DNA of 64,000 nt from Brasilonema sp. UFV-L1 (lineage in GTDB: Bacteria; Cyanobacteriota; Cyanobacteriia; Cyanobacteriales; Nostocaceae): the NCBI RefSeq assembly GCF_012912105.1, contig NZ_QMEA01000047.1, forward strand, positions 1 to 64,000, in the 5' to 3' direction. This document shows, one piece after another, positions 27,330 to 36,405 of the stretch. A model generated the notes under the pieces. It was not told the DNA's origin. It ran no database searches and worked only from the letters and a program-made list of their open reading frames with translations. Made by a program: the position numbers and the translations under genes. Each line of letters starts with the position of its first letter. Within the stretch, counting starts at the first letter, position 1.

Positions 27330-27883
27330 ATGACTTCCACTGAAATAGTTCGTTGGACAGTTGCTGATCTAGAACTCCTACCTGATGACGGTAGACATTA
27401 TGAGATTATTGACGGAGAGCTATTTGTGACCAGAGCACCTCACTGGAAGCACCAAAATGTTACTATTAGAATTGGCACGGCACTGACCATTTGGTCAAAT
27501 GAAAATGGCTTAGGCGAGCAATTAACCCTGGTTTAGTATTCTCCGAAGCTGATAGCGTCATTCCTGATGTGGTTTGGGCTAGCTATGAGCGATTAGCAAC
27601 TATGCTTGATGATACTGGACATCTTATTGCTGCTCCGGAACTAGTGATTGAGGTGCTGTCTCCAGGCGAAAAGAACGAGCGCCGTGATCGAGAATCTAAG
27701 CTGAAATTGTATTCAACTTACGGAGTTTTAGAATATTGGATTGTCGATCATCAGCTACGCAAATTGGAAGTATATAGACGCGATAACGCCATTTTAAAGT
27801 TAGCAGTAACACTCTATGCAGAGGATGAATTAACGAGTCCCATCTTGCCAGAATTTCGTACTATGGTTAAGCAATTTTTCTGA
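27330..27883 (+). pseudogene. Uma2-family (DUF820) gene broken by one frameshift
   Basis: The first part starts at ATG 27330 (MTSTEIVRWTVADLELLPDDG, YEIIDGELFVTRAPHWKHQ) and runs into an early TAG at 27534. The second part, in another frame, continues the same protein: RAINPGLVFSEADSVIPDVVW, APELVIEVLSPGE, YGVLEYWIVD. The shift is near 27510 in GGCTTAGGCGAGCAATTAACC. All family motifs are otherwise kept, so the damage is recent, or a sequencing error. Confidence 0.8.
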
Positions 27884-27963
27884 TTTGAGGTGTTCTTTTC
27901 AAAAGAAGTCAGGATGAAGTCAGAATAATGTAGATTGTCCTGGCATAATTTTATCAAGTTTAA

Positions 27964-28479
27964 TCAACTTTTGCTTTCCTCTTCTACACTTCTACGTAAC
28001 TCGATAAATTGCTTACCATCATCTGTGACTATGACATAATCTGAAAGGTTATTATCTTTATAAGGAATGTCACGAATTCTACCAACCTCTACATATCCTA
28101 TATCTTTCAGGTGATAAAGTTCTCTTTCCAGAGCATCACTCATTTCATAAGAACCAAAGCTTCCCGCAGCCAGTTTTTTCAGAGTTTCAAACATTGATTT
28201 AGGTATAGATAACAAAATTAGCTTGTCTGTTCTTGTTTTAGTCGTAGAGATTTTTTTCCCGATTGAGTTGATTTTACTGTCTAGCTTTCCTCTATCAAAA
28301 GTCAATGCAATAACCTCATCAAGCTGAGGAATAAAAAACAGAAGAAATGCAATAGCAATGATTGCTACAAAAAGGAGTGGAGTTGGTTGTCTTGAAAATA
28401 ATAAAATGAGCAACACTGCTTCGATACATATAATACAGATAAACGCTGCCCACCATTTTGCTGAATAATCTTGAGTCAC
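27964..28479 (-). CDS. Membrane protein with two helices and a C-terminal winged-helix-like domain
   Basis: About 171 residues from GTG 28479, chosen because AGGAGA lies 7 bases upstream; a longer TTG start at 28509 lacks such a site. Two adjacent hydrophobic helices (about residues 10-28 and 35-52) are followed by a charged linker and a domain (about 95-160) whose pattern SMFETLKKLAAGSFGSYEMSDALERELYHLKDIGYVEV resembles a winged helix, as in small membrane-anchored regulators. No family is recognised. It stands alone between a broken Uma2 gene and the divergent small-peptide/GH57 region. Confidence 0.6.
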   Translation of the reverse strand: MTQDYSAKWWAAFICIICIEAVLLILLFSRQPTPLLFVAIIAIAFLLFFIPQLDEVIALTFDRGKLDSKINSIGKKISTTKTRTDKLILLSIPKSMFETLKKLAAGSFGSYEMSDALERELYHLKDIGYVEVGRIRDIPYKDNNLSDYVIVTDDGKQFIELRRSVEEESKS

Positions 28480-28837
28480 AATCTTTCTCCTGACAACTCT
28501 CAATCTCAATGATTTTGGTTGAATGAATTTAATTATAATTGCTTTTTCACTAAAGGGTTTCTATCTTCATCATATAAAGTGTTGATGGATGAGCAAGTCG
28601 TTTTCGCTTAACAACAGAATTAAATCTGACGATTGACTTCAGAGAATGATTTTGACTTCTTCTAGTCGCCTTCTTGAATAGTTTCTCTCGAGTCTAAAAT
28701 TTTCCTGTCCTGATTTCTATGACAAAAAAGTAAATCAGTAGAAATCAAGTACACTAGTGAGAGTAGGTGCAAAAAGATGTGAATAACTCAGCATCTTACA
28801 ATCGTTTGCAGTGCCTGATTCTTAAAGAAGGTGTAAA
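28480..28837. other. Intergenic region, no gene seen
   Basis: AT-rich spacer between divergent transcription units. It should hold promoters for both sides, but no operator, repeat or RNA gene stands out. Confidence 0.4.
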
Positions 28838-28936
28838 ATGCGCGATCCACAGATTAAGATTGATCCGGGAACTCTTGTCTTAATTTTTTCTCTCCTTTTG
28901 CTCTTACCTCTTTTGCTGACTGGTTTCTTTTTTTAA
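28838..28936 (+). CDS. 32-residue single-helix membrane peptide
   Basis: ATG 28838 is preceded by AAGAAGG with a 6-base spacer. The peptide has a short charged start (MRDPQIKIDPG) and an uninterrupted hydrophobic helix (TLVLIFSLLLLLPLLLTGFFF without charge). It lies 28 bases before the GH57 gene, on the same strand, and may be co-transcribed with it. The function is unknown, and it is too short for confident family assignment. Confidence 0.5.
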   Translation: MRDPQIKIDPGTLVLIFSLLLLLPLLLTGFFF

Positions 28937-28964
28937 AAGTTATTGAAAAATTGGAATAGTAACT

Positions 28965-30467
28965 ATGACGACAACACAATCCTTTACTAATCTGCCTATT
29001 TTGGAAGAATTCAAAACAGGATTACCCAATATTTGCGGTTGGGAAGCAGAAATTCGTTCTGTGGTTCAACAAAATAAACCCGTATTTTTAAAAACTACAA
29101 ATCTCCACTTAGAAAATATCACTGCTGGATTTGCTTGTGCTCTTCATATGCATCAACCCAGTATTCCTGCAGGTGCTAACGGGGAACTTATCAGCAATCT
29201 TCAGTATATGTTTGAACATCCTCATCAAGGAGATAACCACAACGCAGAACCTTTTGCCTGGTGCTATAGCCGCATGGGAGATTTTATTCCCCAACTCATA
29301 TCTGAAGGTTGCAATCCTCGGATTATGCTCGATTATTCAGGTAATTTGTTGTGGGGGTTGCAACAGATGGGACGAGAAGATATTATCAATAATCTCAAAC
29401 GTATGACTTGTGACTCCCAATATCAGCCTTACGTCGAGTGGTTAGGAACAATGTGGAGTCATGCAGTGATTCCTTCCACACCAATTCCTGACATTAAACT
29501 CCACATTCAAGCTTGGCAACATTATTTTGCAGCCATTTTTGGCTATACTGCCTTAGAGCGAGTCAAGGGTTTTTCTCCCCCAGAAATGCACTTACCTAAC
29601 CATCCAGATACTTTGTTTGAATATATCAAAGCTCTCAAAGAATGTGGATATCGTTGGCTCATGGTGCAGGAACATTCAGTAGAACGTCTGGATGGTTCGG
29701 GCTTACGTCATGATGATAAATATATTCCAAATAAATTAGTTGCCCGAAATTCTAAAGGTGAAACTGTCAGCATTACAGCATTAATAAAAACTCAAGGTTC
29801 TGATACAAAATTAGTGGCTCAGATGCAGCCTTATTTTGAAGCCAAAGGAAGAAGTCAGCAGCAAATTGGTAATGTTACAGTTCCCTCTTTAGTCACTCAA
29901 ATTGCGGATGGGGAAAACGGTGGCGTCATGATGAACGAATATCCCCGCGATTTGTTTAGAGTATATCATGAAATTCGTGATTCAGGAAACAATCACTCAG
30001 GAATTGTTGCACTCAATGGTACTGAATATTTGGAATTAATCGAAGCTGCAGGAGTAAATCCAGATGAATATCCAATTTGTCAAGCTGTACAGCAACACAA
30101 AATTTGGCAGCGAGTAGAACCAGAAAATGCAACACCCGAAGCCGTGGAAAAAGCAATTTCAGAATTAAAAGAAACAGACCATCAATTTCATATGGATGGT
30201 GCTTCTTGGACAAATTCTTTAAGTTGGATCAAAGGTTACGAAAATGTCTTAGATCCGATGAAGAAACTCAGCGCTTTGTTTCACGAAAAATATGACTCAT
30301 TAGTTCAACAAGATTCTTCAGTCACACAGAGTTCCGACTATCAAAAAGCATTACTGTACAACTTATTATTGCAAACAAGTTGTTTCCGATATTGGGGACA
30401 AGGAATGTGGACTGATTACGCTCGCGAACTTTATCAACGAGGTGAAGCGCTACTGGAAGTAAGCTAG
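28965..30467 (+). CDS. Glycoside hydrolase family 57-like protein
   Basis: A 500-residue protein with GH57 hallmarks: the N-terminal ALHMHQPSIPAG, MLDYSGNLLWGL, FSPPEMHLP with the probable catalytic Glu region, GYRWLMVQEHSVERLDG, and DGENGGVMMNEYPRD. GH57 enzymes are alpha-amylases, branching enzymes and 4-alpha-glucanotransferases, so a role in glycogen metabolism in the cytosol is likely. It has no signal peptide. It may form an operon with the small peptide just upstream and is followed by a broken Uma2 gene after 32 bases. Confidence 0.85.
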   Translation: MTTTQSFTNLPILEEFKTGLPNICGWEAEIRSVVQQNKPVFLKTTNLHLENITAGFACALHMHQPSIPAGANGELISNLQYMFEHPHQGDNHNAEPFAWCYSRMGDFIPQLISEGCNPRIMLDYSGNLLWGLQQMGREDIINNLKRMTCDSQYQPYVEWLGTMWSHAVIPSTPIPDIKLHIQAWQHYFAAIFGYTALERVKGFSPPEMHLPNHPDTLFEYIKALKECGYRWLMVQEHSVERLDGSGLRHDDKYIPNKLVARNSKGETVSITALIKTQGSDTKLVAQMQPYFEAKGRSQQQIGNVTVPSLVTQIADGENGGVMMNEYPRDLFRVYHEIRDSGNNHSGIVALNGTEYLELIEAAGVNPDEYPICQAVQQHKIWQRVEPENATPEAVEKAISELKETDHQFHMDGASWTNSLSWIKGYENVLDPMKKLSALFHEKYDSLVQQDSSVTQSSDYQKALLYNLLLQTSCFRYWGQGMWTDYARELYQRGEALLEVS

Positions 30468-30499
30468 GCTAAATACTAGAAACACTGGAGGTTCACGCT

Positions 30500-31150
30500 A
30501 TGGTTAATCCCCTCCCCATCATAGATACTGTTCCAACTGATATCTGGGTTGACGCGACTTGGGAAGAATTTCTGACTTTTGCAGATGATCCCAGCTTAGA
30601 AAGTGGTAGATTTTATTACGACCAAGGCTACATGAGAATTGAGATGGCTGCACTAGGTTCTGCACATGGTTATGATAATTCAATTGTTTCAACTGTGATT
30701 GTATTGTATGCAGCAATCAAAAATATTTCAATTAAAGAGCTCACAAATACAACTTTTAAAAAAGCTAAAGTTCGCGGTGCTCAACCTGATATTGCTTTTT
30801 ATATTGGAGAAAATTTGAGGCTTCCTCCCCGAAATAATTCCTCTGTCAATCTCAATGAGTCAGATACACCTACTTTAGTTGTTGAAATTGCAGCTTCATC
30901 TTTATAAGATGATACAGAACGCAAACAAAAACTTTACCAACGTTTAGGAGTTCAAGAATATTGGGTCGTTGATGTTAATGCTAGCAAAGTCATTGCTTCT
31001 TCTTTATCTGAAACACAAAGTCACCTGATTCGTGAATCTCAAGTCTTACCGGGATTAGAAATTGCACTAGTTGAAGAAGCTCTCAAGCGCTCTCAAACAG
31101 AAGATGATGGAGCGATCAGTCGTTGGTTACTCGCAACATTTCATCAATGA
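30500..31150 (+). pseudogene. Uma2-family (DUF820) gene with one in-frame stop
   Basis: A single frame encodes a full-length Uma2 protein (VDATWEEFLTFADDPSLE, GRFYYDQGYMRIEM, RGAQPDIAFYIGEN, PTLVVEIAASSL ... DDTERKQKLYQRLGVQEYWVVD), interrupted only by TAA at 30905-30907 between the last two blocks. The reading frame resumes immediately and ends at TGA 31148. A single base change (for example GAA to TAA) explains it. The N-terminal 135 residues could still be made, but they lack the last strand and helix of the nuclease fold. Confidence 0.8.
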
Positions 31151-31220
31151 GGATAATAAGTAAGGAAGCATCCTTTTGTCAATTATCAATTTCCGAGATG
31201 ACTGCCCGAAATTTAATTAT

Positions 31221-31262
31221 CAGTTATCAGTTATCAATTATCAAATTGATAACTGATAACTG
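31221..31262. repeat. AT-rich palindrome, 17-bp arms
   Basis: CAGTTATCAGTTATCAA and TTGATAACTGATAACTG pair perfectly around an 8-base loop; then TGTTCATTGCTCATTG. Same family as 16347-16399 and 23190-23224. It lies between a broken Uma2 gene and the convergent transpeptidase gene. Confidence 0.7.
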
Positions 31263-31302
31263 TTCATTGCTCATTGATTCTTGACCCTATTTGCTTCCAC
31301 TA

Positions 31303-31938
31303 TTACCCTTCGTAAACAATAAAATGAGTTGGTTTGTAAGCGCGAATAAACTTTGTCATAGTGTCTTTTTCCTCAACAGTTGGTGTGGCAAAACAACCTG
31401 CTGTACCACTGTTAGCATTTTGCAGCAAAGCTGACGGATCGTAGTGAATACCTATTTCTGAGCGTCCTGTGTTGAAAGTAGGTGTCACTGGAGACCAAAC
31501 ACCACCAAATTCTCCTCCTTTAAATTCTACTATTCCTGGATAGTTGAAAGTGTAAATTCCAAAAGGTAAAGGCGTTTGAGAACCAGCAATATCAGATGGA
31601 GTTTGTTTGTTAACTCGACCAGAAATACCTCGCACTGTATTCACAACCTGATTTCTGCTATCAATAAGTCGAGTCTCGTATACTCTCAAACCACCACCGA
31701 TGGTTTTTGATGAGCGATTAGCAACTACTCTCGCTCCTTTGATGATTGTCAGAAACTCATTCGCTACCCAACGATTCGTTCCAATTTGTACCCAATTCCT
31801 GTTTCCTGCATAGACAGGTTCGCTGTTTACGTTCACTTCAGTACCATTGATTAAAGAATCTATTTTTTCCCCGTTTGGAAGCTTGCGAACTGCGAGGGAG
31901 TCACCATCTTTTGTTGAAACGTAAGCAATATAACCCAT
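31303..31938 (-). CDS. SH3-like plus L,D-transpeptidase-like protein
   Basis: A 211-residue protein. Residues 1-65 form a bacterial SH3-type domain (LAVRKLPNGEKI, WVQIGTNRWV). Residues about 80-211 resemble the YkuD L,D-transpeptidase fold: TPLPFGIYTF, then IGIHYDP and, after a short loop, GTAGCFATP, matching the family's His ... GC pattern with the catalytic Cys in AGC. L,D-transpeptidases cross-link peptidoglycan or attach proteins. No signal peptide is seen, so either the start is further upstream or the protein is exported differently. It is not part of an obvious operon. Confidence 0.75.
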   Translation of the reverse strand: MGYIAYVSTKDGDSLAVRKLPNGEKIDSLINGTEVNVNSEPVYAGNRNWVQIGTNRWVANEFLTIIKGARVVANRSSKTIGGGLRVYETRLIDSRNQVVNTVRGISGRVNKQTPSDIAGSQTPLPFGIYTFNYPGIVEFKGGEFGGVWSPVTPTFNTGRSEIGIHYDPSALLQNANSGTAGCFATPTVEEKDTMTKFIRAYKPTHFIVYEG

Positions 31939-32467
31939 TTACTTATACCATTAGCTAGTTAAAAATATTAGATCAAGGAGTTGTTTTTGCACTCCCCTTA
32001 AACTTCAACTCGTCCTTAGAAGATTACGGATATTTTGCGGTTTCACTTCTGTCTACAAAGCCTCTAATTCTTATTTTTCATCCAAAATTGATGTAAGCCT
32101 CATCGAAAAGCTAATTTTTGAGACTAACTTACTCCCGAACCGCTATAAGATTACCTAACCTTCGTTTTTTCTTTCTACCCGAAGACTGCGCGAAGCTTGT
32201 AAATCCCAAGGGGACACGCCTAAGGAACGCGGTATGCCCTCCCTTGCCCGCTAGGCTAACGTTAAATTCGGTATTCTTCGGGCGATTTAGGAGTAGTACT
32301 GCGTTTCATAAATTCGTGGCGTTGTTTGTCATACTGCACAAACGCCAACAAAATAACATACATAATCTGACGAACTTGTGTCATCCTATACTTAGTCAAC
32401 TAACACTTGCAAAGTCGTACTCATCATGAGTATGATTTATCAGGAGATTTATTCAGGAGCTAAGCAT
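31939..32467. other. Intergenic region with GC-rich repeat fragments, no gene
   Basis: Between 32180 and 32260 lies a mixture of repeat pieces, including TGCCCTCCCTTGCCCGCTA, which recurs near 15991. A 103-codon open frame from 32118 has no family features and spans the repeats, so it is not called. The last part must contain the promoter of the peroxiredoxin gene. Confidence 0.4.
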
Positions 32468-33202
32468 ATGTTGCCTAATCGAGAAGGACAAAAAGTTCCC
32501 AATGTTACCTTTCGTGCGCGTCTGGATCATAAGTGGGTAGATATGAACACTAATGACCTATTCGCAGGTAAAACTGTAGTCGTCTTTTCCCTACCGGGAG
32601 CGTTTACTCCGACTTGCTCATCAACTCATGTTCCTGGGTACAACCATTTGGCAAGAGTTTTCAAAGAAAATGGCGTGGATGATATCGTCTGTGTCTCCGT
32701 CAATGATGCTTTTGTCATGAATGAATGGGCGAAAGAGCAACAAGCACAAAACATCACTTTTATACCTGATGGGAATGGTGAATTCACAGAAGGTATGGGA
32801 ATGCTTGTAGATAAATCTGACTTAGGGTTTGGCAAACGCTCTTGGCGCTATTCTATGTTAGTGAAAGATGGGGTGATTGAAAAGATGTTTGTTGAGCCTG
32901 AGGAACCAGGCGACCCCTTTAAAGTGTCTGATGCAGAGACAATGCTGCGATATATCAACCCTCAAGCAGTTAAACCTCAATTGGTTTCTCTGTTTACAAG
33001 AGTTGGTTGTCCCTATTGCGCTCGTGCTAAATCTATGCTATCTGAACGTGGCATTGATTATGAAGAAATTGTTTTGGGTAAAGATGTTACACCTAGAACG
33101 TTACAAGCTGTCACAGGTGCATCCACTGTTCCCCAAGTGTTTGTGAATGGCAAACTTATTGGTGGTTCTGAAGCATTAGAAGCTTACCTAAGCGCTAGTT
33201 AG
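32468..33202 (+). CDS. Peroxiredoxin-glutaredoxin fusion protein
   Basis: A 244-residue hybrid antioxidant enzyme. Residues 1-165 are a Prx5-type peroxiredoxin (PGAFTPTC with the peroxidatic Cys50; [20 protein letters not shown]). Residues 172-244 are a glutaredoxin (TRVGCPYC with Cys181/Cys184; [17 protein letters not shown]). Such fusions reduce peroxides using glutathione directly, without a separate glutaredoxin. ATG 32468 has AGGAG 8 bases upstream and begins [11 protein letters not shown] as in the family; an earlier in-frame ATG at 32426 would add 14 unrelated residues. Cytosolic, monocistronic. Confidence 0.92.
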   Translation: MLPNREGQKVPNVTFRARLDHKWVDMNTNDLFAGKTVVVFSLPGAFTPTCSSTHVPGYNHLARVFKENGVDDIVCVSVNDAFVMNEWAKEQQAQNITFIPDGNGEFTEGMGMLVDKSDLGFGKRSWRYSMLVKDGVIEKMFVEPEEPGDPFKVSDAETMLRYINPQAVKPQLVSLFTRVGCPYCARAKSMLSERGIDYEEIVLGKDVTPRTLQAVTGASTVPQVFVNGKLIGGSEALEAYLSAS

Positions 33203-33220
33203 CGTTGTAGGCTTTTAAAT

Positions 33221-33270
33221 AGCATACTTGAGGTGCATGACTTTGTTGAATAGTACACCTCAAGTATGCT
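33221..33270. terminator. 15-bp perfect inverted repeat between convergent genes
   Basis: AGCATACTTGAGGTG and CACCTCAAGTATGCT flank a 20-base loop, 18 bases after the peroxiredoxin stop and 10 bases from the stop of the convergent protease gene. Probably a bidirectional terminator. Confidence 0.65.
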
Positions 33271-33279
33271 AATAACTGT

Positions 33280-34476
33280 TTACGATTGAACCGATTTTGC
33301 AATGACTCCCAATTGCAAACCAGGCGGATAACTTTTTTCCTCTTTGATACGCTTAATCTCAGCTTCAGTGATTCGCAAATTTAACTTTTGTGCTAACTCC
33401 CGCACAATATCTCCTCGATCAATTACACCAGCAACAGCACCCGCAGGAGAAAGCACGGTAATGCGGGGCAATTGTTCATTTTCCAGTTTGTTAATCACCT
33501 CTACTATGGAAGTTGACTCGGCAACAGTAGGAATTTCTGTCAGAGGATGTACAATACTTTGAACAGGTAAGGTTTCCCACTGACTTCTTTCCACAAGGCG
33601 TAAATCGTCTATGGAAACTATGCCTCGGTAACGTCCATCAGACTCAGCAAAATAAACTTCAACCGTACTGGCGTCCAACAGGTAAGAGTCGGCAAAAGAA
33701 CGCAAAGTCTGATTAGCATCAACTACCCGAAAGTCACGAGTCATAGCATTGGCGGCAACCAGATTGAGCAAGGTTTCTTGTAATATTGTGATGCGGTCAT
33801 AGCTGTTGGCATTGCGGATACCAAACCAACCTAACAAGGCTATCCACAAACCAGTGACTAGTTCCCCTGTTAAATAATCTACTAACATCCCTAGGGCGAT
33901 CGCCCCGTAACCTAAAATTTGCCCCGCTTTTGCTGCTAACCGTACCGCTTGAAAACGGTTACCTGTTGCTTTCCAAAGTGCTGCTTTTAAAACTTGTCCA
34001 CCATCTAAGGGTAAACCAGGAATCAGGTTGAACAGCGCCAAAACTAAGTTGATTCTCGCTAAATCTCCAACCATGACGCTGGCAGGACTGTTATCAGGCA
34101 AAATATTTACTAGCACTCTGAGGATGGCAAATAAGAAAACACTCACTGCTGGTCCGGCAATTGCCACTTGAAAAGCTTTTCCTGGGGTTTTAGACTCTTC
34201 TTCAATAGAAGCAATGCCACCAAAGAGAAATAAAGTAATCGAATTGACTCTTATACCTTGCGATCGCGCTACTAAACTGTGACCCAATTCGTGCAATAAT
34301 ACTGAACCAAAGAGTAGCAATGCCATTACCACTCCAGCACTCCAAGCGAGAACTGTTCCCCACGCTTGGTAAGCTACCCCAAAGTTAAGGGTTGCCAACC
34401 CTAAAATGACAAACCACAGAGGGTCTAAAAACAGTGGTATTCCGAATAAAGACCCGATTTTCCAATTTGTTTGCAT
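33280..34476 (-). CDS. Site-2-type membrane metalloprotease (M50) with C-terminal CBS-like region
   Basis: A 398-residue integral membrane protease. HELGH (residues 62-66) binds zinc; NLIPGLPLDGGQ (about 150) supplies the third ligand Asp. Six hydrophobic segments occupy residues 10-220. The C-terminal part (about 245-370) has two CBS-like repeats (VVDANQTLRSFADSYLL, PTVAESTSIVEVINKLEN, PRITVLSPAGAVAGVIDRGD), which in this subfamily may sense nucleotides. Family members cut transmembrane segments of anti-sigma factors or other membrane proteins; the target here is unknown. Confidence 0.88.
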   Translation of the reverse strand: MQTNWKIGSLFGIPLFLDPLWFVILGLATLNFGVAYQAWGTVLAWSAGVVMALLLFGSVLLHELGHSLVARSQGIRVNSITLFLFGGIASIEEESKTPGKAFQVAIAGPAVSVFLFAILRVLVNILPDNSPASVMVGDLARINLVLALFNLIPGLPLDGGQVLKAALWKATGNRFQAVRLAAKAGQILGYGAIALGMLVDYLTGELVTGLWIALLGWFGIRNANSYDRITILQETLLNLVAANAMTRDFRVVDANQTLRSFADSYLLDASTVEVYFAESDGRYRGIVSIDDLRLVERSQWETLPVQSIVHPLTEIPTVAESTSIVEVINKLENEQLPRITVLSPAGAVAGVIDRGDIVRELAQKLNLRITEAEIKRIKEEKSYPPGLQLGVIAKSVQS

Positions 34477-34785
34477 TACATTTTCCTAAAACTAGATATT
34501 TTCAATTGTCCACAGGTCTGTTTCATATGTTGTTTTTTACACATATATAATTTTCCCGTATTAACTGTCGCTTGCTGAGATTTGGAAAATCAGCAATGGC
34601 TGCTGAATACGCTCCAATTTCTAGAATAGACAATTCCTGCTAGCAAACAAAACTCAAACTAGAAGCGCAGTCATTTCAGAATTAAAAACAGAAGCGGTAG
34701 GACCATTACCTTCAAAATGTGCCTTGAAGGGAAAAAGACCTGCCGCCTCTTGTGCTTAAAATGTAGTATTTATGTAATCTAAAAC
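34477..34785. other. Intergenic region, no gene seen
   Basis: Lies between psaK copy 1 and the protease gene, both on the minus strand. It contains CCTTCAAAATGTGCCTTGAAGG (about 34709), a short hairpin that may terminate psaK transcription. Nothing else is recognised. Confidence 0.35.
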
Positions 34786-35064
34786 CTAGATAATACCGAG
34801 ATTGGTCAAGCCCAAAACCGCACCAATACCAACAAGGTGACCAGTACTCATCGCGGCGAGAAATGCACCAACGCTAGGATTATTAAATATTGAAGGAAAA
34901 GGTAGTGGCATTTTAGGACCAACGTGGGGGTAGCGAATCACCCGAGGAATAATCAAAACAGCTAATATGCAGCTGACAGTGATAATTAGAAATCTGTTGA
35001 AGTTAAATTCAGCGCCAGTATTGGGAACGGTAGCTTGAATTGCCAATAACACTGATGAAATCAC
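34786..35064 (-). CDS. psaK: Photosystem I subunit PsaK-like, copy 1
   Basis: A thylakoid membrane subunit at the periphery of photosystem I. The protein is 92 residues from GTG 35064, selected because GAGGAGGA lies 6 bases upstream; an ATG at 35094 lacks a site. Two hydrophobic segments (about 22-40 and 66-88) and the C-terminal family signature [16 protein letters not shown] are present. It differs from copy 2 in the loop ([22 protein letters not shown]), so the two are not a recent duplication. In other cyanobacteria alternative PsaK isoforms are used under high light and for state changes; that role here is inferred. Confidence 0.85.
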   Translation of the reverse strand: MISSVLLAIQATVPNTGAEFNFNRFLIITVSCILAVLIIPRVIRYPHVGPKMPLPFPSIFNNPSVGAFLAAMSTGHLVGIGAVLGLTNLGII

Positions 35065-35101
35065 GATTCTTCCTCCTCGCATGAATAAATTCATTTATCT
35101 G

Positions 35102-35132
35102 TGTAGAGACGCGAGATTGGTGCGTCTCTACA
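35102..35132. repeat. TGTAGAGACGC / GCGTCTCTACA hairpin
   Basis: An 11-bp perfect stem with a 9-base loop in the leader between the two psaK genes (about 38 bases upstream of the copy-1 start). This GTAGAGACG palindrome is a common dispersed cyanobacterial repeat; it could also terminate or attenuate transcription from copy 2 into copy 1. Confidence 0.6.
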
Positions 35133-35273
35133 GTCATGTTTATCGTCTGCTAATGAATTAGCAGAATCCTCTTTCTTAGGGAGGTGTTAATCTCTCCCAA
35201 GAGTCATAACTAGATAGAGCGAGAAAGAATGTGATGAGGGATACAGAGATATTGTTGTGGCACGTCTCAAAAT

Positions 35274-35531
35274 TTAGAGTCCACCGATATTTGTCAGCCC
35301 CAGAACGATGCCAATCCCGACAATATGCCCAAAACACATAGCACCAATGAATGCTGGAATAGTTACGGGAAGTATAGGCAGTTTAGGACCGACTTTGGGA
35401 GATTTAGTAAAGGATGTCAGTAAAAGAGCTACTAAGCAGCTGACGCTGATGATGATTCCTATAGTGGGATTCCACTGAGGTGTTGCGGGAACAGTGGTGG
35501 CGGCAGCTGCTAGTAAGATTGATGAAATCAA
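35274..35531 (-). CDS. psaK: Photosystem I subunit PsaK, copy 2
   Basis: An 85-residue PsaK with the usual pattern: short N-terminus (MISSILLAAAATT), first helix (TIGIIISVSCLVALLL), a stromal loop with KSPKVGPKLPILP, and second helix ending GHIVGIGIVLGLTNIGG. The start is TTG 35531 with AGGAG 8 bases upstream; there is no ATG alternative. It is upstream of copy 1 on the same strand with about 210 bases between, including a hairpin. Confidence 0.88.
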   Translation of the reverse strand: MISSILLAAAATTVPATPQWNPTIGIIISVSCLVALLLTSFTKSPKVGPKLPILPVTIPAFIGAMCFGHIVGIGIVLGLTNIGGL

Positions 35532-35710
35532 GCTTTTTTCTCCTAAATAAAAACATTGACAACTGGTCAGTCATTAGCATTAAGCTTAGCGAAATGCTGA
35601 CTGCTGATTGCGTGAACTATAAAAATTATAGAATTTTAAAGGAAAGAACTTGAAATTGTTTATACAACTTCGGTTTGTTGTAACTATTACTACTCTTATC
35701 AAAAATATTT

Positions 35711-36343
35711 ATGCGGATAAAGATTTGCGGTATTACTCAAGCACAACAGGGTCAGGCGATCGCCTCTTTTGGAGCAACAGCATTGGGATTTATTTGTGTT
35801 CCTGCTTCACCCCGTTATATCAACGCAGGGCAAATTCGGGCAGTCGTGGAACAACTGCCCGAAAAAATTGACACAATTGGAGTTTTTGCCAATGCTACCA
35901 CTTCTGAGATTACTCAGACTGTGGTTAATTCTGGTTTAACTGGCGTTCAACTGCACGGAGATGAATCCCCGGAATTTTGCCAGCAGTTGCGTGAATTGCT
36001 ACCAAATGTAGAGATTATTAAAGCTCTGAGAATCCGTAGTTTTGAGGATGTTGAAAAAACGGCAACTTATACTTCAAACGCAGATACGCTGTTACTTGAT
36101 GCTTACCATCCACAGCAACTAGGTGGCACAGGCACAACTCTAGACTGGAAGATGTTACAGCAATTCAGTCCTAGCTGTCCTTGGTTTTTGGCTGGGGGAC
36201 TGACTCCAGATAATATTTTAGAAGCTTTGACTCAGATTACCCCCAGTGGCATTGACTTATCAAGTGGTGTAGAACGTGCCCCTGGAGATAAGGATTTAGA
36301 CAAGGTCGCTAAATTATTTGAGAGGCTGCGTTCAAAGTCGTGA
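35711..36343 (+). CDS. trpF: Phosphoribosylanthranilate isomerase
   Basis: Third committed step of tryptophan synthesis: the Amadori rearrangement of phosphoribosylanthranilate. The 210-residue (beta/alpha)8 protein shows MRIKICGIT with the catalytic Cys7, [28 protein letters not shown] with the catalytic Asp, LAGGLTPDN, and GIDLSSGVE, all in order. It starts at ATG 35711. No other trp genes are adjacent, as is usual in cyanobacteria. A HIP1 octamer lies within the gene near 35757. Confidence 0.95.
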   Translation: MRIKICGITQAQQGQAIASFGATALGFICVPASPRYINAGQIRAVVEQLPEKIDTIGVFANATTSEITQTVVNSGLTGVQLHGDESPEFCQQLRELLPNVEIIKALRIRSFEDVEKTATYTSNADTLLLDAYHPQQLGGTGTTLDWKMLQQFSPSCPWFLAGGLTPDNILEALTQITPSGIDLSSGVERAPGDKDLDKVAKLFERLRSKS

Positions 36344-36405
36344 GTTGTGATCAACACTCCCACTTATCTGTTGCTTGATAACTGATCACTGATAACTGAT
36401 AGCTG

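Noticed and set aside
32118-32429. 103-codon open frame upstream of the peroxiredoxin gene
   Set aside because: It runs through repeat fragments and into the promoter region, and shows no domain or family motif.
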